Counted from the first letter of the stretch, positions 9,105 to 17,280 are shown. The stretch is DNA of 64,000 nt from RYN-230 sp963851025 (GCA_963851025.1 CAWKOA010000012.1:129250-193249), one strand, 5' to 3'. Notes: generated from the sequence alone by a model not told the origin. Translations and numbers: made by a program.

Positions 9105-9564
9105 GGCGGCTCTTCTCTGCTGTTATCTGCGATCCGCTACGGCGTCCGGGGGGGCCGCCTGAGCGGATCGCAATCCTTCTTTCACGCTGTGTCATCGAAT
9201 GCGGACATCTGCGGTCAGTTAGGTGACCGGCAGTAGTGACTGTGTGTCGTTAATCGATTGCCTACCGTGTCGAATTTTTGGGAAATGCGCAAGGGGTTCC
9301 TGCATGATCGTCTTGGTTCCGGTGGTCGCAGTTGTCAGGGGGATGCCACTACGTGGGCCCTGACCAGCGGGGAGTCCACGATGCGGCGCTACCGGACGGT
9401 TTGCGGGGACAGGTGTGCGTTCTGGGCGGACAGGTCTGGGTGACGGGTTGGCTGGGGTCGTGGGCCCGCCGGCCAGAGGTGTTCCGGACGGCCTGCGGCG
9501 CCCCGTCTGCGGGGCGTCCGCGGGCTTGATCGCGGACGTGATCGAGGGCGGCCGGGGGAACGCT
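9105..9564. other. intergenic region, no supported gene
   Basis: Between the MFS start and the tRNA promoter I see only short frames without a ribosome site or family resemblance. The left part must hold the MFS promoter on the minus strand, but no clear -35/-10 pair stands out. Confidence 0.5.
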
Positions 9565-9594
9565 TTGGCGGGAGCGCCGGTTGTCCCCTATGCT
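9565..9594 (+). promoter_or_regulatory. sigma-70-type promoter of the tRNA-Glu/Asp/Phe operon
   Basis: A -35 element TTGGCG at 9565-9570 is followed after 18 bp by a -10 element TATGCT at 9589-9594. This places transcription start near 9601, about 50 bases before tRNA-Glu. No other good promoter lies between here and the tRNAs. Confidence 0.65.
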
Positions 9595-9648
9595 GGGGCA
9601 GTCCCCGACGGCGGGCGCCAAGGGTCACGGCGGCGGCGGCCGTCATCG

Positions 9649-9721
9649 GCCCCCATCGTCTAGTGGCCTAGGACACCGCCCTTTCAAGGCGGCGGCACGG
9701 GTTCGAATCCCGTTGGGGGCA
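9649..9721 (+). tRNA. tRNA-Glu (anticodon TTC)
   Basis: The acceptor GCCCCCA pairs with TGGGGGC. The anticodon loop is CTTTCAA with anticodon TTC, and the T arm has CGGGTTCGAATCCCG. It is the first gene of a three-tRNA operon. CCA is not encoded. Confidence 0.97.
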
Positions 9722-9746
9722 CCGTCGGCCACTGGCCGGCACAGAT

Positions 9747-9820
9747 GGTCCTGTAGAGCAGCTGGTTAGCTCGCCACCCTGTCAAGGTGGAGGTCGCGGG
9801 TTCAAGTCCCGTCAGGACCG
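9747..9820 (+). tRNA. tRNA-Asp (anticodon GTC)
   Basis: The acceptor GGTCCTG pairs with CAGGACC. The anticodon loop is CTGTCAA with anticodon GTC, and the T arm is GCGGGTTCAAGTCCCGT. It is the second gene of the operon. Confidence 0.97.
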
Positions 9821-9867
9821 CTTGGCTTAGACCGCCCGTCGTGGTTGGTGTGACGGGGGTCAGTCAC

Positions 9868-9941
9868 GGTCAGGTAGCTCAGTTGGTATGAGCGTCCGCC
9901 TGAAAAGCGGAAGGTCGGCGGTTCGACCCCGCCCCTGACCA
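9868..9941 (+). tRNA. tRNA-Phe (anticodon GAA), attachment-site tRNA
   Basis: The acceptor GGTCAGG pairs with CCTGACC. The anticodon loop is CTGAAAA with anticodon GAA. From the anticodon to the 3' end, 44 bp are repeated exactly at 13188-13231, and the last 17 bp plus about 45 bp of flank recur at 42677. This marks it as the integration target of the islands to its right. Confidence 0.97.
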
Positions 9942-9988
9942 CTCAATCTCGTGGCATCGGCCAGCCCTCTCACCTGCGAGAACGCAGG
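9899..9988. repeat. attachment-site repeat, copy 1 (left end, inside tRNA-Phe)
   Basis: It contains the 3' half of tRNA-Phe plus a downstream flank ending in the hairpin CCTGCG-AGAA-CGCAGG. The tRNA part matches copy 2. The flank GCATCGGCCAGCCCTCTCA matches copies 2 and 3, and the hairpin has counterparts in copies 2, 3 and 4. Confidence 0.8.
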
Positions 9989-10004
9989 AGGAGAGGGATT
10001 TCCT

Positions 10005-10916
10005 ATGGCCGTGCGAGTGATCATCTCTAGGTTCTCTGACCTGCGGAAACGCTCAGGCGCGGATGAGTTCGCTGCAGCGGAACCGCAGGAAGAGAGAAAA
10101 ACGATGGCCATCACGCAACCGCGTCCCCGGCGGGTCAAGCCCCTGGATGCCGGGCCGTTCGCACCTGAGATCGGATCGTTCCGGCTGCACCTGGCGGCCG
10201 AGGGCAAGGCGCCGAAGACGGTGCGGACCTATGTTGAGGCGGTGGCGTGGTTTGCTGCCGCTCACCTGATCGAGCGCACCAGGTGCACCCAGTGGGACGA
10301 GGTCAGCTGCCATGACGTGCAGCGATGGCTGATCCATCTGCTCACCCGGTACAGCGACGCTTATGCCAGCAATCAGTTCCGGGCTCTGCAGCAGTTCTTC
10401 CGCTGGCTGGCGGACGAGGAACAGCTCGCGGACCCGATGGCCAGGCTGCGTGCCCCGAAGGTGCGCGAGAAGCTGGTGCCGGTGTTCACCAGCGAAGAAC
10501 TTGCGGCGCTGGCGAAGGCGTGCCAGGGCCGGGCGTTTGGTGAGCGGCGCGACGCCGCAATCATCGCGGTGCTCACCGCGACGGGGATCCGCGCGGGGGA
10601 GCTGGCCGGGATCCAGTACGACCCTCAGGACCCCCCACCGTAGCGATGTCGATCTGTGGGCCCGGGAGATCACCGTGCGTGGCAAAGGCGGTAAGCCGCG
10701 GGTGGTCAGGATCAGCCACGTGGCGCCCGTGCCCTGGACCGGTATCTGCGAGTGCGGTCGAAGCACGGGCAGGCGTGGCGGCGCGAGCTGTGGCTGGGGA
10801 TGAACAACCGCGGGCCGATGACGGCCAATGGGACCCGCCGCCACCAGGCCCGCGCACGATGGTTCCACAAACGCGCCAGACTCGCCCGTAACAGCGAGCC
10901 TTCCCTGGTCAGCTAG
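10005..10916 (+). pseudogene. tyrosine recombinase/integrase remnant (XerC-like), frame-shifted and lacking the catalytic C-terminus
   Basis: ATG 10005 follows a good AGGAGG site; ATG 10104 is an in-frame alternative. Residues after 10104 show the SAM-like DNA-binding domain (FRLHLAAEGKAPKTVRTY, QFRALQQFFRWLADEEQL, DPMARLRAPKV). The start of the catalytic domain follows, with box I Arg in ATGIRAGELAG. The frame breaks in a C6 run near 10632 (+1) and again near 10725 (-1). Other frames continue with DVDLWAREITVRGKGGKPR and ALDRYLRVRSKHG. The final part lacks the HxxR and Tyr motifs, so the enzyme is dead. Its position just after tRNA-Phe fits the recombinase of the first island. Confidence 0.8.
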
Positions 10917-11184
10917 CGAAGTGCGGCTGCCTTACTAGGCATGGTGCGCGGTTCGGCTTGGGCGGCGACCCTGGTCAAACGGCACGGGTTGAGGCTGCGC
11001 GCGCTTCGCCTCGAGTGCGCCTGACGGCAACGTGACCTGACCGGCGGGCACCTAACGATCTTGGCCACGGGTAAATGCGTTGCCGCCTCTCGGCATGCAG
11101 TCCTACAGTGGCCGCGCCGCGCGGCAAGAAATGTCCTCTGTATCAGGAAGGAGGTGCCCGCGATGTTCACTCATCGTCAGACGC
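10917..11184. other. intergenic region within the first island, no supported gene
   Basis: No frame here resembles a family. A site AGGAGGT at about 11150 precedes ATG 11163 and a 13-codon frame ending in TAG, which runs into the hairpins at 11185-11267. It could be a leader peptide but is too short to support. Confidence 0.4.
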
Positions 11185-11267
11185 CTCCAAGGGTTGCTCC
11201 CTAGCAATCCTGGAGACGCAGTGGGGGCACCCTCAGGAATCTGGTCTCAGCCAGTCCTGGGGGTGCC
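11185..11267. terminator. two consecutive strong hairpins downstream of the HAD gene
   Basis: The first hairpin, 11185-11215, pairs CTCCA with TGGAG and GGTTGCT with AGCAATC around a CCCT loop. The second, 11226-11267, has a 12-bp stem (GGCACCCTCAGG with CCTGGGGGTGCC, one G-T pair) around an inner CTGG/CCAG stem. They lie about 70 bases beyond the stop of the minus-strand HAD gene, so a terminator is the simplest reading. There is no T run. Confidence 0.55.
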
Positions 11268-11339
11268 TTCTAATCAGGCGCCGGAGAATTCGGACTGCAC
11301 AAGGCCTACTCGGTGTCCGCTCGTGCCGCTGATCGGCGC

Positions 11340-12026
11340 CTATCGAGCCCGTTTCGTGGGGTGGCCACGCTGGCTGGGTGCGCCTCGGCTTGAGCCGAGG
11401 ATGATGTCCTTCAGCTCCGCCAAGGTCTGGATCCGGTAGTGCGCCTGCGAGAAGTCGTGTGACTTCGTGAACTCGTTGTAGACGACGGCACAGTCGATGC
11501 CGGCTGCTACCGCGGAGCGCAGCCCTCTGGCCGAGTCCTCCACGACCAGGGCCTCTTCCTCGGGGGCTCCGAACCGGTTGAGGGCCGTCAGGTAGGGCTC
11601 CGGGTCTGGCTTGGCCCTCGTGTAATCGTCGCGGACGAGGACGAAGTCCATGTACTGCCTGATGTGACGGCCTTGGTGGATCAGCTCAAAGTCCTCGCGC
11701 TTGGAGGTGGTCACGATCGCCATGCGCACGTAGTGCGACAGTTCGGCGAGTGCCCCGGCGACGCCGTCGATCTCGATCGCCTCGGTCCGCAGGTACTCCT
11801 GGTAGTAGGCGCTCCGGATCTCACGCAGCGTGTCGATGGTGTGATCATCAACCCCGGCCGCCCTGGCTTGAGCCCAGGTGCCTGCGCCTTGGCTCATGTC
11901 CAGGAGGTACTGGTCCGGGTCCAGCAGCAAGCCGATCTCGGCCAGCGCACGTTCGCCGGCCTTGTAGTACCAGTGCTCGGTATCGACCAGCACACCGTCG
12001 TGATCGAACAAGATGTACTTCTTCAC
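11340..12026 (-). CDS. HAD-superfamily phosphatase, beta-phosphoglucomutase-like
   Basis: The 228-residue protein has all four HAD motifs. FDHDGVLVDT at 7-16 carries the nucleophile Asp 8 and Asp 10, IVTTSK is motif II, the Lys in RAKPDPEPY is motif III, and VVEDSARGL is motif IV. The cap lies between motifs I and II, as in subfamily I phosphatases and beta-phosphoglucomutases. Substrate is unknown. The start is ATG 12026. It lies between two tRNA-Phe attachment repeats and is therefore probably cargo of the small island. No neighbour shares its strand closely. Confidence 0.88.
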   Translation of the reverse strand: MKKYILFDHDGVLVDTEHWYYKAGERALAEIGLLLDPDQYLLDMSQGAGTWAQARAAGVDDHTIDTLREIRSAYYQEYLRTEAIEIDGVAGALAELSHYVRMAIVTTSKREDFELIHQGRHIRQYMDFVLVRDDYTRAKPDPEPYLTALNRFGAPEEEALVVEDSARGLRSAVAAGIDCAVVYNEFTKSHDFSQAHYRIQTLAELKDIILGSSRGAPSQRGHPTKRAR

Positions 12027-12309
12027 CTAAGCGTTCCTATCCCGGCGGCCCGGAATGGCGACAGCAAGACCATGCGGCGCACGAGGCGAGCCATGGAGGC
12101 GACCGTCTCCGGCGGAACGAACGCTGTTGCCGCCGTAATCATCCCCGGCCGGGGTGGCAGGAGGACCAGACCTTCGCCCTCCCTGCTCAAGGGTCAACCA
12201 GAGGACCCGACCTTGGAACGGAAGGGGACCTCGCGATCCACAGCCTCATCCTGCCGGACCAACATCCGCATCTGCCGCGGGCCGGACGTCAGGCCGAGCC
12301 TTCTGCGTG

Positions 12310-12534
12310 TTACAGCAGACGTTGCAGTTCCTCGACGGTCAGGCCGGTGTCCGAAAGAATTCCGCGCAGCGTTCCCTTGGCCACATCGCGACCTTGATGT
12401 ACCGGGACCGTGGTCCCGCGCCCATCGGGATGACGCATGATGTGGTGGCTGCCGGCAACCCGGGCCACTTTGAACCCAGCTTTTTCTAACGCGCGGACGA
12501 CCCGTTCGCCGCGCACGGACGGCACTGGCGGCAT
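12310..12534 (-). CDS. hicA: HicA-family mRNA interferase toxin
   Basis: The 74-residue protein shows the HicA fold: GERVVRALEKAGFKVARVAGSHHIMRHPDG, with the double-stranded-RNA-binding-like strand order and the catalytic His in GSHHIMRH, then TTVPVHQGRDVAKGTLRGIL. HicA cleaves mRNA in a ribosome-independent manner. Its ATG overlaps the stop of the upstream antitoxin gene (ATGA). In this family the toxin often follows the antitoxin in actinobacteria. It lies within the small tRNA-Phe island. Confidence 0.9.
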   Translation of the reverse strand: MPPVPSVRGERVVRALEKAGFKVARVAGSHHIMRHPDGRGTTVPVHQGRDVAKGTLRGILSDTGLTVEELQRLL

Positions 12535-12743
12535 CAGGCCACGTCAACCGTCAGGGTCAGCTCGTCCGGGGCGCCAAACTCAGCGACCAGGCCTTCGAGT
12601 GCCTCGCGCAAGTCCGCGACCGCAGCCTCGGCGGTATCGCCTTCGCCGTTAGCCCCCACGCCCGGACGCAACTGCGCGTGAGCGCACCAGATGCCGTCTT
12701 CGTCCTGCTCGACGGTGTAAGGGACGTGCACAGCCCGGGTCAT
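12534..12743 (-). CDS. hicB: HicB-family antitoxin
   Basis: The 69-residue protein starts at ATG 12743. It has the HicB partial RNase-H-like fold: YTVEQDEDGIWCAHAQLRPGV, then GANGEGDTAEAAVADLREALEGLV. It lacks a separate DNA-binding domain, so repression may need the HicA-HicB complex. A perfect inverted repeat 38 bp upstream (12781-12798) is a good candidate for the autoregulatory operator. It is translationally coupled to hicA. Confidence 0.88.
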   Translation of the reverse strand: MTRAVHVPYTVEQDEDGIWCAHAQLRPGVGANGEGDTAEAAVADLREALEGLVAEFGAPDELTLTVDVA

Positions 12744-12780
12744 CGCCGCCGACTCCTCCCGAAAAGACTCCCTCAATCGT

Positions 12781-12798
12781 AGCCTGCCGCCGCAGGCT
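12781..12798. promoter_or_regulatory. perfect inverted repeat AGCCTGC-CGCC-GCAGGCT, probable HicBA operator
   Basis: The 7-bp arms with a 4-bp spacer lie immediately upstream of hicB. On the minus strand TACGAT, a possible -10 element, follows the repeat directly, so a bound complex would block the promoter. Confidence 0.6.
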
Positions 12799-13187
12799 GC
12801 CAGCGAGCCACCGTCGGGTCGCCACTGACTGCTCACAAAGGGTAGTTCCTCTGCGCTCACGAGCAGCACGGGTGCTCGACGCTTGTTCGCTTTGCGTGGC
12901 GACTTCTGGGCCGAGTTGATGGCTGCTGGGTTGCGGGACGACTGCCTCAGCTCTCCGCACCCGGCGCAAGCGCCGTGCCCGTCCGTGCCTTGCCGAGCCC
13001 CACAGAAGCCCCACAAGTGCTTGCTTCCGGAGGGCTCACCACCGGAAGCCCAAGACGAAACGGGACTACGCGGCACACGGCGGCACGGTCGCTATGATGA
13101 CGGTGTAGGCCCATTGACCAGCAACTATGCCGGTGAGCTGGGCTGACGCGATGCCTACGAGATCTTGGCCCAAGGGGCGACGGAACC
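12799..13187. other. gene-free stretch before the second attachment repeat
   Basis: I see no frame with family resemblance, ribosome site or consistent codon bias on either strand. The composition is slightly lower in G+C than the flanking genes. It ends at the repeated tRNA-Phe 3' segment. Confidence 0.4.
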
Positions 13188-13290
13188 CCTGAAAAGCGGA
13201 AGGTCGGCGGTTCGACCCCGCCCCTGACCACCCTTGTCCCGCAGCATCGGCCAGCCCTCTCACCTGCGCTAACCGCGGGAAGAGGGGAGT
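13188..13290. repeat. attachment-site repeat, copy 2 (right end of the small island)
   Basis: The first 44 bp are identical to the anticodon-to-3'-end part of tRNA-Phe (9899-9942). After a diverged dozen bases, GCATCGGCCAGCCCTCTCACCTGCG also matches copy 1. The hairpin CCTGCG-CTAAC-CGCGGG is followed by an ATG in the same position as the integrase start of copy 1. With copy 1 it delimits about 3.3 kb. Confidence 0.8.
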
Positions 13291-13552
13291 GCCATGGCGC
13301 TGAGTGCGCTCTCGCAGTTCAAGATCCCCTCAGAAAGCCCACAAGTCGGTATTGCCGGGGGTGCCTGCTAGAGGGGGTGATGCCCCCGGCGGCGGGTCAT
13401 CGCGGCCTGCAGTTCGCCAGGGCCGGGATCGTCAGCCGCCAGCACGCCCAGCGCCAGGCCGGCACGGCGGGCGGGTATTCCTGGTACCACTCGATGATGG
13501 CGACCCGCTACTCCGGCTCGTCTGGCTCGATGATGGGCAGTAGCTCCTACAG

Positions 13553-13879
13553 ATGCGGCATGCGATCCCGCAGGTCTACGTGGGCTACAAGCAGCTTCAT
13601 GATTCTGCCCTGGCGCCTGGTGTGCTGGATTCCAGGACGAAGGAACTTATCGCCCTGGCCATCGCGGTCAGCAAGGAATGTGACGGATGCATCGCGGCGC
13701 ACGCACATGCGGCGGTGCTGCACGGGGCGAGCCCGCAGGAAGCCGCCGAGGCGATCGGCGTCACTTTCCTCATGAACGGCGGCCCGGCCACCGTCTACGG
13801 GGCGCGGGCGTTCGCCGCCTTCCAGGAGTTCTATGGCCAGCAGGCCGGCCAGACGGACCGGCACCTGCCCGCTGGATAA
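13553..13879 (+). CDS. carboxymuconolactone decarboxylase/AhpD-like protein, N-terminus truncated
   Basis: Residues 1-90 match the AhpD-core family: IPQVYVGYKQLHDSALAPGVLDSRTKELIALAIAV, then the redox-active motif ECDGCIAAH (Cys-x2-Cys with nearby His), then MNGGPATVYG. The usual proteins start some 15-20 residues earlier; here a TAG lies four codons upstream of the first ATG. The gene sits just right of attachment copy 2 and may have been cut by the insertion. The core with both cysteines is intact, so it could still have peroxidase or disulfide-reductase activity. Confidence 0.75.
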   Translation: MRHAIPQVYVGYKQLHDSALAPGVLDSRTKELIALAIAVSKECDGCIAAHAHAAVLHGASPQEAAEAIGVTFLMNGGPATVYGARAFAAFQEFYGQQAGQTDRHLPAG

Positions 13880-13918
13880 GCGCGGAGGATGCCTCCTGTA
13901 CAGCGGGCAGCGGGCTGG

Positions 13919-16225
13919 TCAGGTGAGCCCAGGCGGGAGGGGATCCGGGCGGAAGCGGCGCAGCCGCAGGCTGTTGGACACGACGAAGACCGAGCTGAAC
14001 GCCATGGCGGCGGCGGAGATCAGCGGGTTGAGGAAGCCGAGCGCGGCCAGCGGGATGGCGGCGGCGTTGTAGGCGAAGGCCCAGAACAGGTTGCCCTTGA
14101 TGGTGCGCAGGGTACGCCGGGACAGCCGGATCGCGTCGGGCACCGCCAGCAGGTCCCCGCGGACCAGGGTGAGGTCCGCTGCCTCCATCGCGGCGTCGGT
14201 GCCGGTGCCCATGGCCAGGCCCAGGTCCGCCTGGGCCAGGGCGGCGGCGTCGTTCACGCCGTCGCCGACCATGGCCACTACCCGCCCGTCGTCCTGCAGC
14301 CCGCTGATGGCCGCAGCTTTCCCGGCTGGCAGCACCCCGGCGATGACCTCACTGATTCCCGCCTGGCCGGCGACCGCCCGGGCTGCGCGGTCGTTGTCCC
14401 CGGTGAGCAGCACCGGCTCCAGGCCCATCCGGCGCAGTGTGGCCACCGCCTCCGCCGACGTGGGCTTGATCGTGTCGGCGACCACCAGCACACCGCGGAC
14501 CTGCCCGTCCCACCCGGCGAATACGGCAGTCTGCCCGGCCGCCTCCGCGTCGTCGGCCCGCGCGGCCAGGGCCGCTGGGATGGGCTGCGCCCACTCGGTC
14601 GTGATCCAGTCCTGGCGGCCAGCCACGACCGCGTGGCCTTCGGTCACCCCGGACACGCCGAGCCCGTGGTGGCCGGTGAAACCCTCAACGCCGGGCAAGC
14701 TGGTACCGGGCTGGTCGCGGGCGGCGGCGGCGATGGCTGCGGCGATCGGGTGCCCGGAGGCGTCTTCCACCGCCCCGGCCAGGCGGAGCACCTGAGCCGG
14801 GTCCTCGCCGGGTGCGGCGGCCACATCGGCCAGCGTCATCCGCCCGGTGGTGACGGTGCCGGTCTTATCCAGTACCACCGTGTCGATGGTGCGGGTGGAC
14901 TCCAGGACTTCTGGTCCCTTGATCAGGATGCCGAGCTGGGCGCCCCGGCCGGTGCCCACCAGCAGGGCGGTCGGCGTGGCCAGCCCCATCGCGCACGGGC
15001 AGGCGATGATCAGTACCGCGACCGCGGCGGTGAACGCCGCGCCTGCGGGCTGCCCGGCGGCCAGCCAGCCGGCCAGCGTGACGATAGCGACCCCCATGAC
15101 CACGGGGACGAAGACCGCCGAGATCCGGTCAGCCAGCCGCTGTACCGGTGCCTTGCGGGCCTGCGCCTCCGTGACGAGCCGGGTGATCTGGGCCAGTTGC
15201 GTGTCGCTGCCGACTCGTGTCGCGCGCACGACCAGGCGGCCGCTGATGCTGACCGTGGCGCCGGTGACCGCGTCCCCGGCAGTGACCTCGGCCGGTACAG
15301 GTTCCCCCGTCAGCATGGAGGTGTCGACCGCGGAACTGCCGGATTCCACCATGCCGTCGGTGGCGATCTTCTCGCCCGGCCGGACTACGAACCGGTCACC
15401 GGCCTGCAGTTGCCGGGCCGGGATCCTGGTCTCGGTGCCGTCCCGCAAGACCGCGACGTCCCTGGCGCCCAATGACAGCAGCGCGCGAAGCGCCGCACCC
15501 GCGTGGCGCTTTGCCCGGGCCTCGAAATAACGGCCCAGCAGGATCAGCACCGTCACCCCCGTGGCGACATCCAGGTAGATGTCGGCACCCACGGCACCAC
15601 GCGCCAGCAGGGCGGCGTCCATGTGCGCCCCGGCCCGGCCTGCCGCCCCGAAGAACAGTGCGTACAGCGACCACAGGTAGGCTGCGCCGACCCCGACCGA
15701 GATCAGGGTGTCCATGGTGGCGGCCCCATGCCTGGCGTTGGTGAACGCGGCGCGGTGGAACGGCCATGCTCCCCACACCGCCACCGGCGAGGCCAGCGCC
15801 AGCGAGGCCCACTGCCAGTTCCGGAACTGTGCCGCCGGGACCATCGCCAGTACCACCACCGGGACCGCAAGCGCCAGCGATACCAGCAGCCGCTGCCGCA
15901 GTGCGGCCTGCTCGTTCCGGGCGTCATCCGGTGATGCCGTTTCCGGCCCGGCGTCTCCGGGCTCTGCGGGGGGCGGCAGCTCAGCGGTGTACCCGGCCTG
16001 CTCCACGGTCAGAACCAGATCGTCCGGGCTGACCGCAGCCGGGAAGCTGACCCGGGCGGTCTCAGTGGCGAAGTTGACGGTCGCGGTGACCCCGGGCAGC
16101 TTGTTGAGCTTCTTCTCCACCCGCATCGCACACGACGCGCAGGTCATCCCGCCGATCAACAGCTCCACGTTGCGCCCGAGACCATTCGGGGTGACAACCT
16201 GCTGGTCACCGGAAACCGTGCCCAT
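13919..16225 (-). CDS. copA: copper-exporting P1B-type ATPase
   Basis: The 768-residue protein has an N-terminal heavy-metal domain with GMTCASC (Cys 29 and 32) and eight membrane segments. It also has the CPC metal-transport motif in IIACPCAMGLATP, the phosphorylation site DKTGT, the HP motif in SGHPIAAA, and the TGDN and GDGVND hinge motifs. CPC with GMTCASC indicates Cu(I) export (P1B-1). It starts at ATG 16225. A CsoR-family-type palindrome lies about 270 bp upstream at 16489-16503, so expression may be tied to the repressor encoded at 17017. It is the last gene of the minus-strand group and is convergent with the AhpD-like gene. Confidence 0.95.
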   Translation of the reverse strand: MGTVSGDQQVVTPNGLGRNVELLIGGMTCASCAMRVEKKLNKLPGVTATVNFATETARVSFPAAVSPDDLVLTVEQAGYTAELPPPAEPGDAGPETASPDDARNEQAALRQRLLVSLALAVPVVVLAMVPAAQFRNWQWASLALASPVAVWGAWPFHRAAFTNARHGAATMDTLISVGVGAAYLWSLYALFFGAAGRAGAHMDAALLARGAVGADIYLDVATGVTVLILLGRYFEARAKRHAGAALRALLSLGARDVAVLRDGTETRIPARQLQAGDRFVVRPGEKIATDGMVESGSSAVDTSMLTGEPVPAEVTAGDAVTGATVSISGRLVVRATRVGSDTQLAQITRLVTEAQARKAPVQRLADRISAVFVPVVMGVAIVTLAGWLAAGQPAGAAFTAAVAVLIIACPCAMGLATPTALLVGTGRGAQLGILIKGPEVLESTRTIDTVVLDKTGTVTTGRMTLADVAAAPGEDPAQVLRLAGAVEDASGHPIAAAIAAAARDQPGTSLPGVEGFTGHHGLGVSGVTEGHAVVAGRQDWITTEWAQPIPAALAARADDAEAAGQTAVFAGWDGQVRGVLVVADTIKPTSAEAVATLRRMGLEPVLLTGDNDRAARAVAGQAGISEVIAGVLPAGKAAAISGLQDDGRVVAMVGDGVNDAAALAQADLGLAMGTGTDAAMEAADLTLVRGDLLAVPDAIRLSRRTLRTIKGNLFWAFAYNAAAIPLAALGFLNPLISAAAMAFSSVFVVSNSLRLRRFRPDPLPPGLT

Positions 16226-16579
16226 GAGCTTCGTGCTCCCTCCTGCGCGCAGGCCACGTCCTGGGGCCGGCGGGACCAGCCCGGCTACTTCACTGCGAGG
16301 CAGTAGTCCCCGGCCTCACCCAGGGCGCCGGCCACCGCCTGTTCAGCCAGCGGCGCGTCGCTGACCACTGTGGCGGATGGGGTCTCCTTGCCGCGCTGGA
16401 GTCCGTGTCGCGCTCACGATGTAACCCTGTGCCCCGCTTACCGGTGGGGATAGGGACATCGGCCCTCATGCATCAGGACGTACGTCATTACCCCCGGGGG
16501 GTATCTCATGATGATCCAATCGTACCGCCGCGGGTCATGCAGCACCCGGCACCCGGGATCGCCAGGCCCGCGGCGGGCC
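16226..16579. other. copA upstream region with one CsoR-type palindrome
   Basis: No gene is supported in this 354-bp gap. Its only clear element is the palindrome at 16489-16503, described separately. Confidence 0.5.
16489..16503. promoter_or_regulatory. CsoR/CstR-type operator 1 (TACCCCCGGGGGGTA)
   Basis: The G-tract palindrome matches the TACCC...GGGTA type bound by CsoR-family tetramers. It is upstream of copA and downstream of the DUF302 gene. Confidence 0.65.
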
Positions 16580-16984
16580 TCAGCGGGTTACGCGGCTCTC
16601 GGACAGCGAGTCCAGGGTGGCTCGCAGCCTGCGGGCTGCCTCGTCAGCGACCGGCTGGAGTGCGGGCTCGCCGGTGATGGTCACCATGGCCTGCGGGTCG
16701 AGCGCCTCAACGATGGTCTGGCCCGCGTCGGTGCGCACCACCACGGTGCACGGCAGCAGCAGGCCGATCGAGGAGTCGACGCCGAGGGCCTGGGAGGCCA
16801 GGGGCGGATTGCAGACGCCCAGGATGAGGTAGTCCTCCAGGTCCTGGCCGAGTTTGTCGCGCAGGGTGGCCCGCATGTCGATCTCGGTCAGCACGCCGAA
16901 GCCCTGGGCCCTGAGTGCGTCACGCACGCGGGGCACGGCCTCGGCGAATGGGGCCTGTGTGCGGATGCTGATGCCGTAACTCAT
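16580..16984 (-). CDS. DUF302 protein
   Basis: The 134-residue protein starts at ATG 16984 (YGISIRTQAPFAEAVPRVRDALRAQGFGVLTEIDM). It continues with the DUF302 hallmarks LGACNPP-like (here ILGVCNPPLASQAL) and LLPCTVVVR, which carry two cysteines. DUF302 proteins are small alpha/beta proteins that often accompany sulfur, copper or arsenic detoxification genes; their biochemical role is not established. The gene follows the repressor gene by 32 bp on the same strand and is probably co-transcribed with it from the promoter at operator 2. Confidence 0.85.
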   Translation of the reverse strand: MSYGISIRTQAPFAEAVPRVRDALRAQGFGVLTEIDMRATLRDKLGQDLEDYLILGVCNPPLASQALGVDSSIGLLLPCTVVVRTDAGQTIVEALDPQAMVTITGEPALQPVADEAARRLRATLDSLSESRVTR

Positions 16985-17016
16985 ATCTTCCCCGTATCTA
17001 TTTTCGCCGTTTCTGG

Positions 17017-17280
17017 TCAGGACAGGGTGAGGAACATCTTCTCCATCTGCTCCTCGGTCATCGGTGATCCCCCGTCCCCGGCGGTGAGGCACTGGCGCAT
17101 CCCGCTGGCCACGATCTTGAAGCCGGCCCGGTCCAGGGCCCGGGACACCGCCGCGAGCTGGGTGACCACCTCGGTGCAGTCCCGCCCGGACTCGATCATG
17201 GAAATGACCCCGGCCAGCTGGCCCTGGGCGCGACGGAGCCGGTTGAGCACCTGGCCCTCGGCGTCGTCGTCGATCTTCAT
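17017..17280 (-). CDS. cstR: CsoR-family repressor lacking the copper-ligand His, CstR-like persulfide sensor
   Basis: The 87-residue all-helical protein has the CsoR/DUF156 plan: LNRLRRAQGQLAGVISMIE, then Cys 35 in GRDCTEVV, then Cys 64 in MRQC. In copper-sensing CsoR the ligands are Cys-His-Cys, with the His four residues before the last Cys. Here that position (60) is Gly, so only the two cysteines remain, as in the per/polysulfide sensor CstR. The flanking genes (rhodanese, MBL-rhodanese, DUF302) agree with a persulfide sensor. A palindrome at 17311-17328 lies directly ahead of the gene and implies autoregulation. The gene symbol is by analogy and the ligand is untested. Confidence 0.82.
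   Translation of the reverse strand: MKIDDDAEGQVLNRLRRAQGQLAGVISMIESGRDCTEVVTQLAAVSRALDRAGFKIVASGMRQCLTAGDGGSPMTEEQMEKMFLTLS

Noticed and set aside
9258..9443. 61-residue plus-strand gene before the tRNAs
   Set aside because: No ribosome site, no family resemblance and no codon bias.
17017..17280. Plain copper repressor CsoR
   Set aside because: The His four residues before the second conserved Cys is Gly, so the copper site is incomplete, and the neighbours are persulfide genes.
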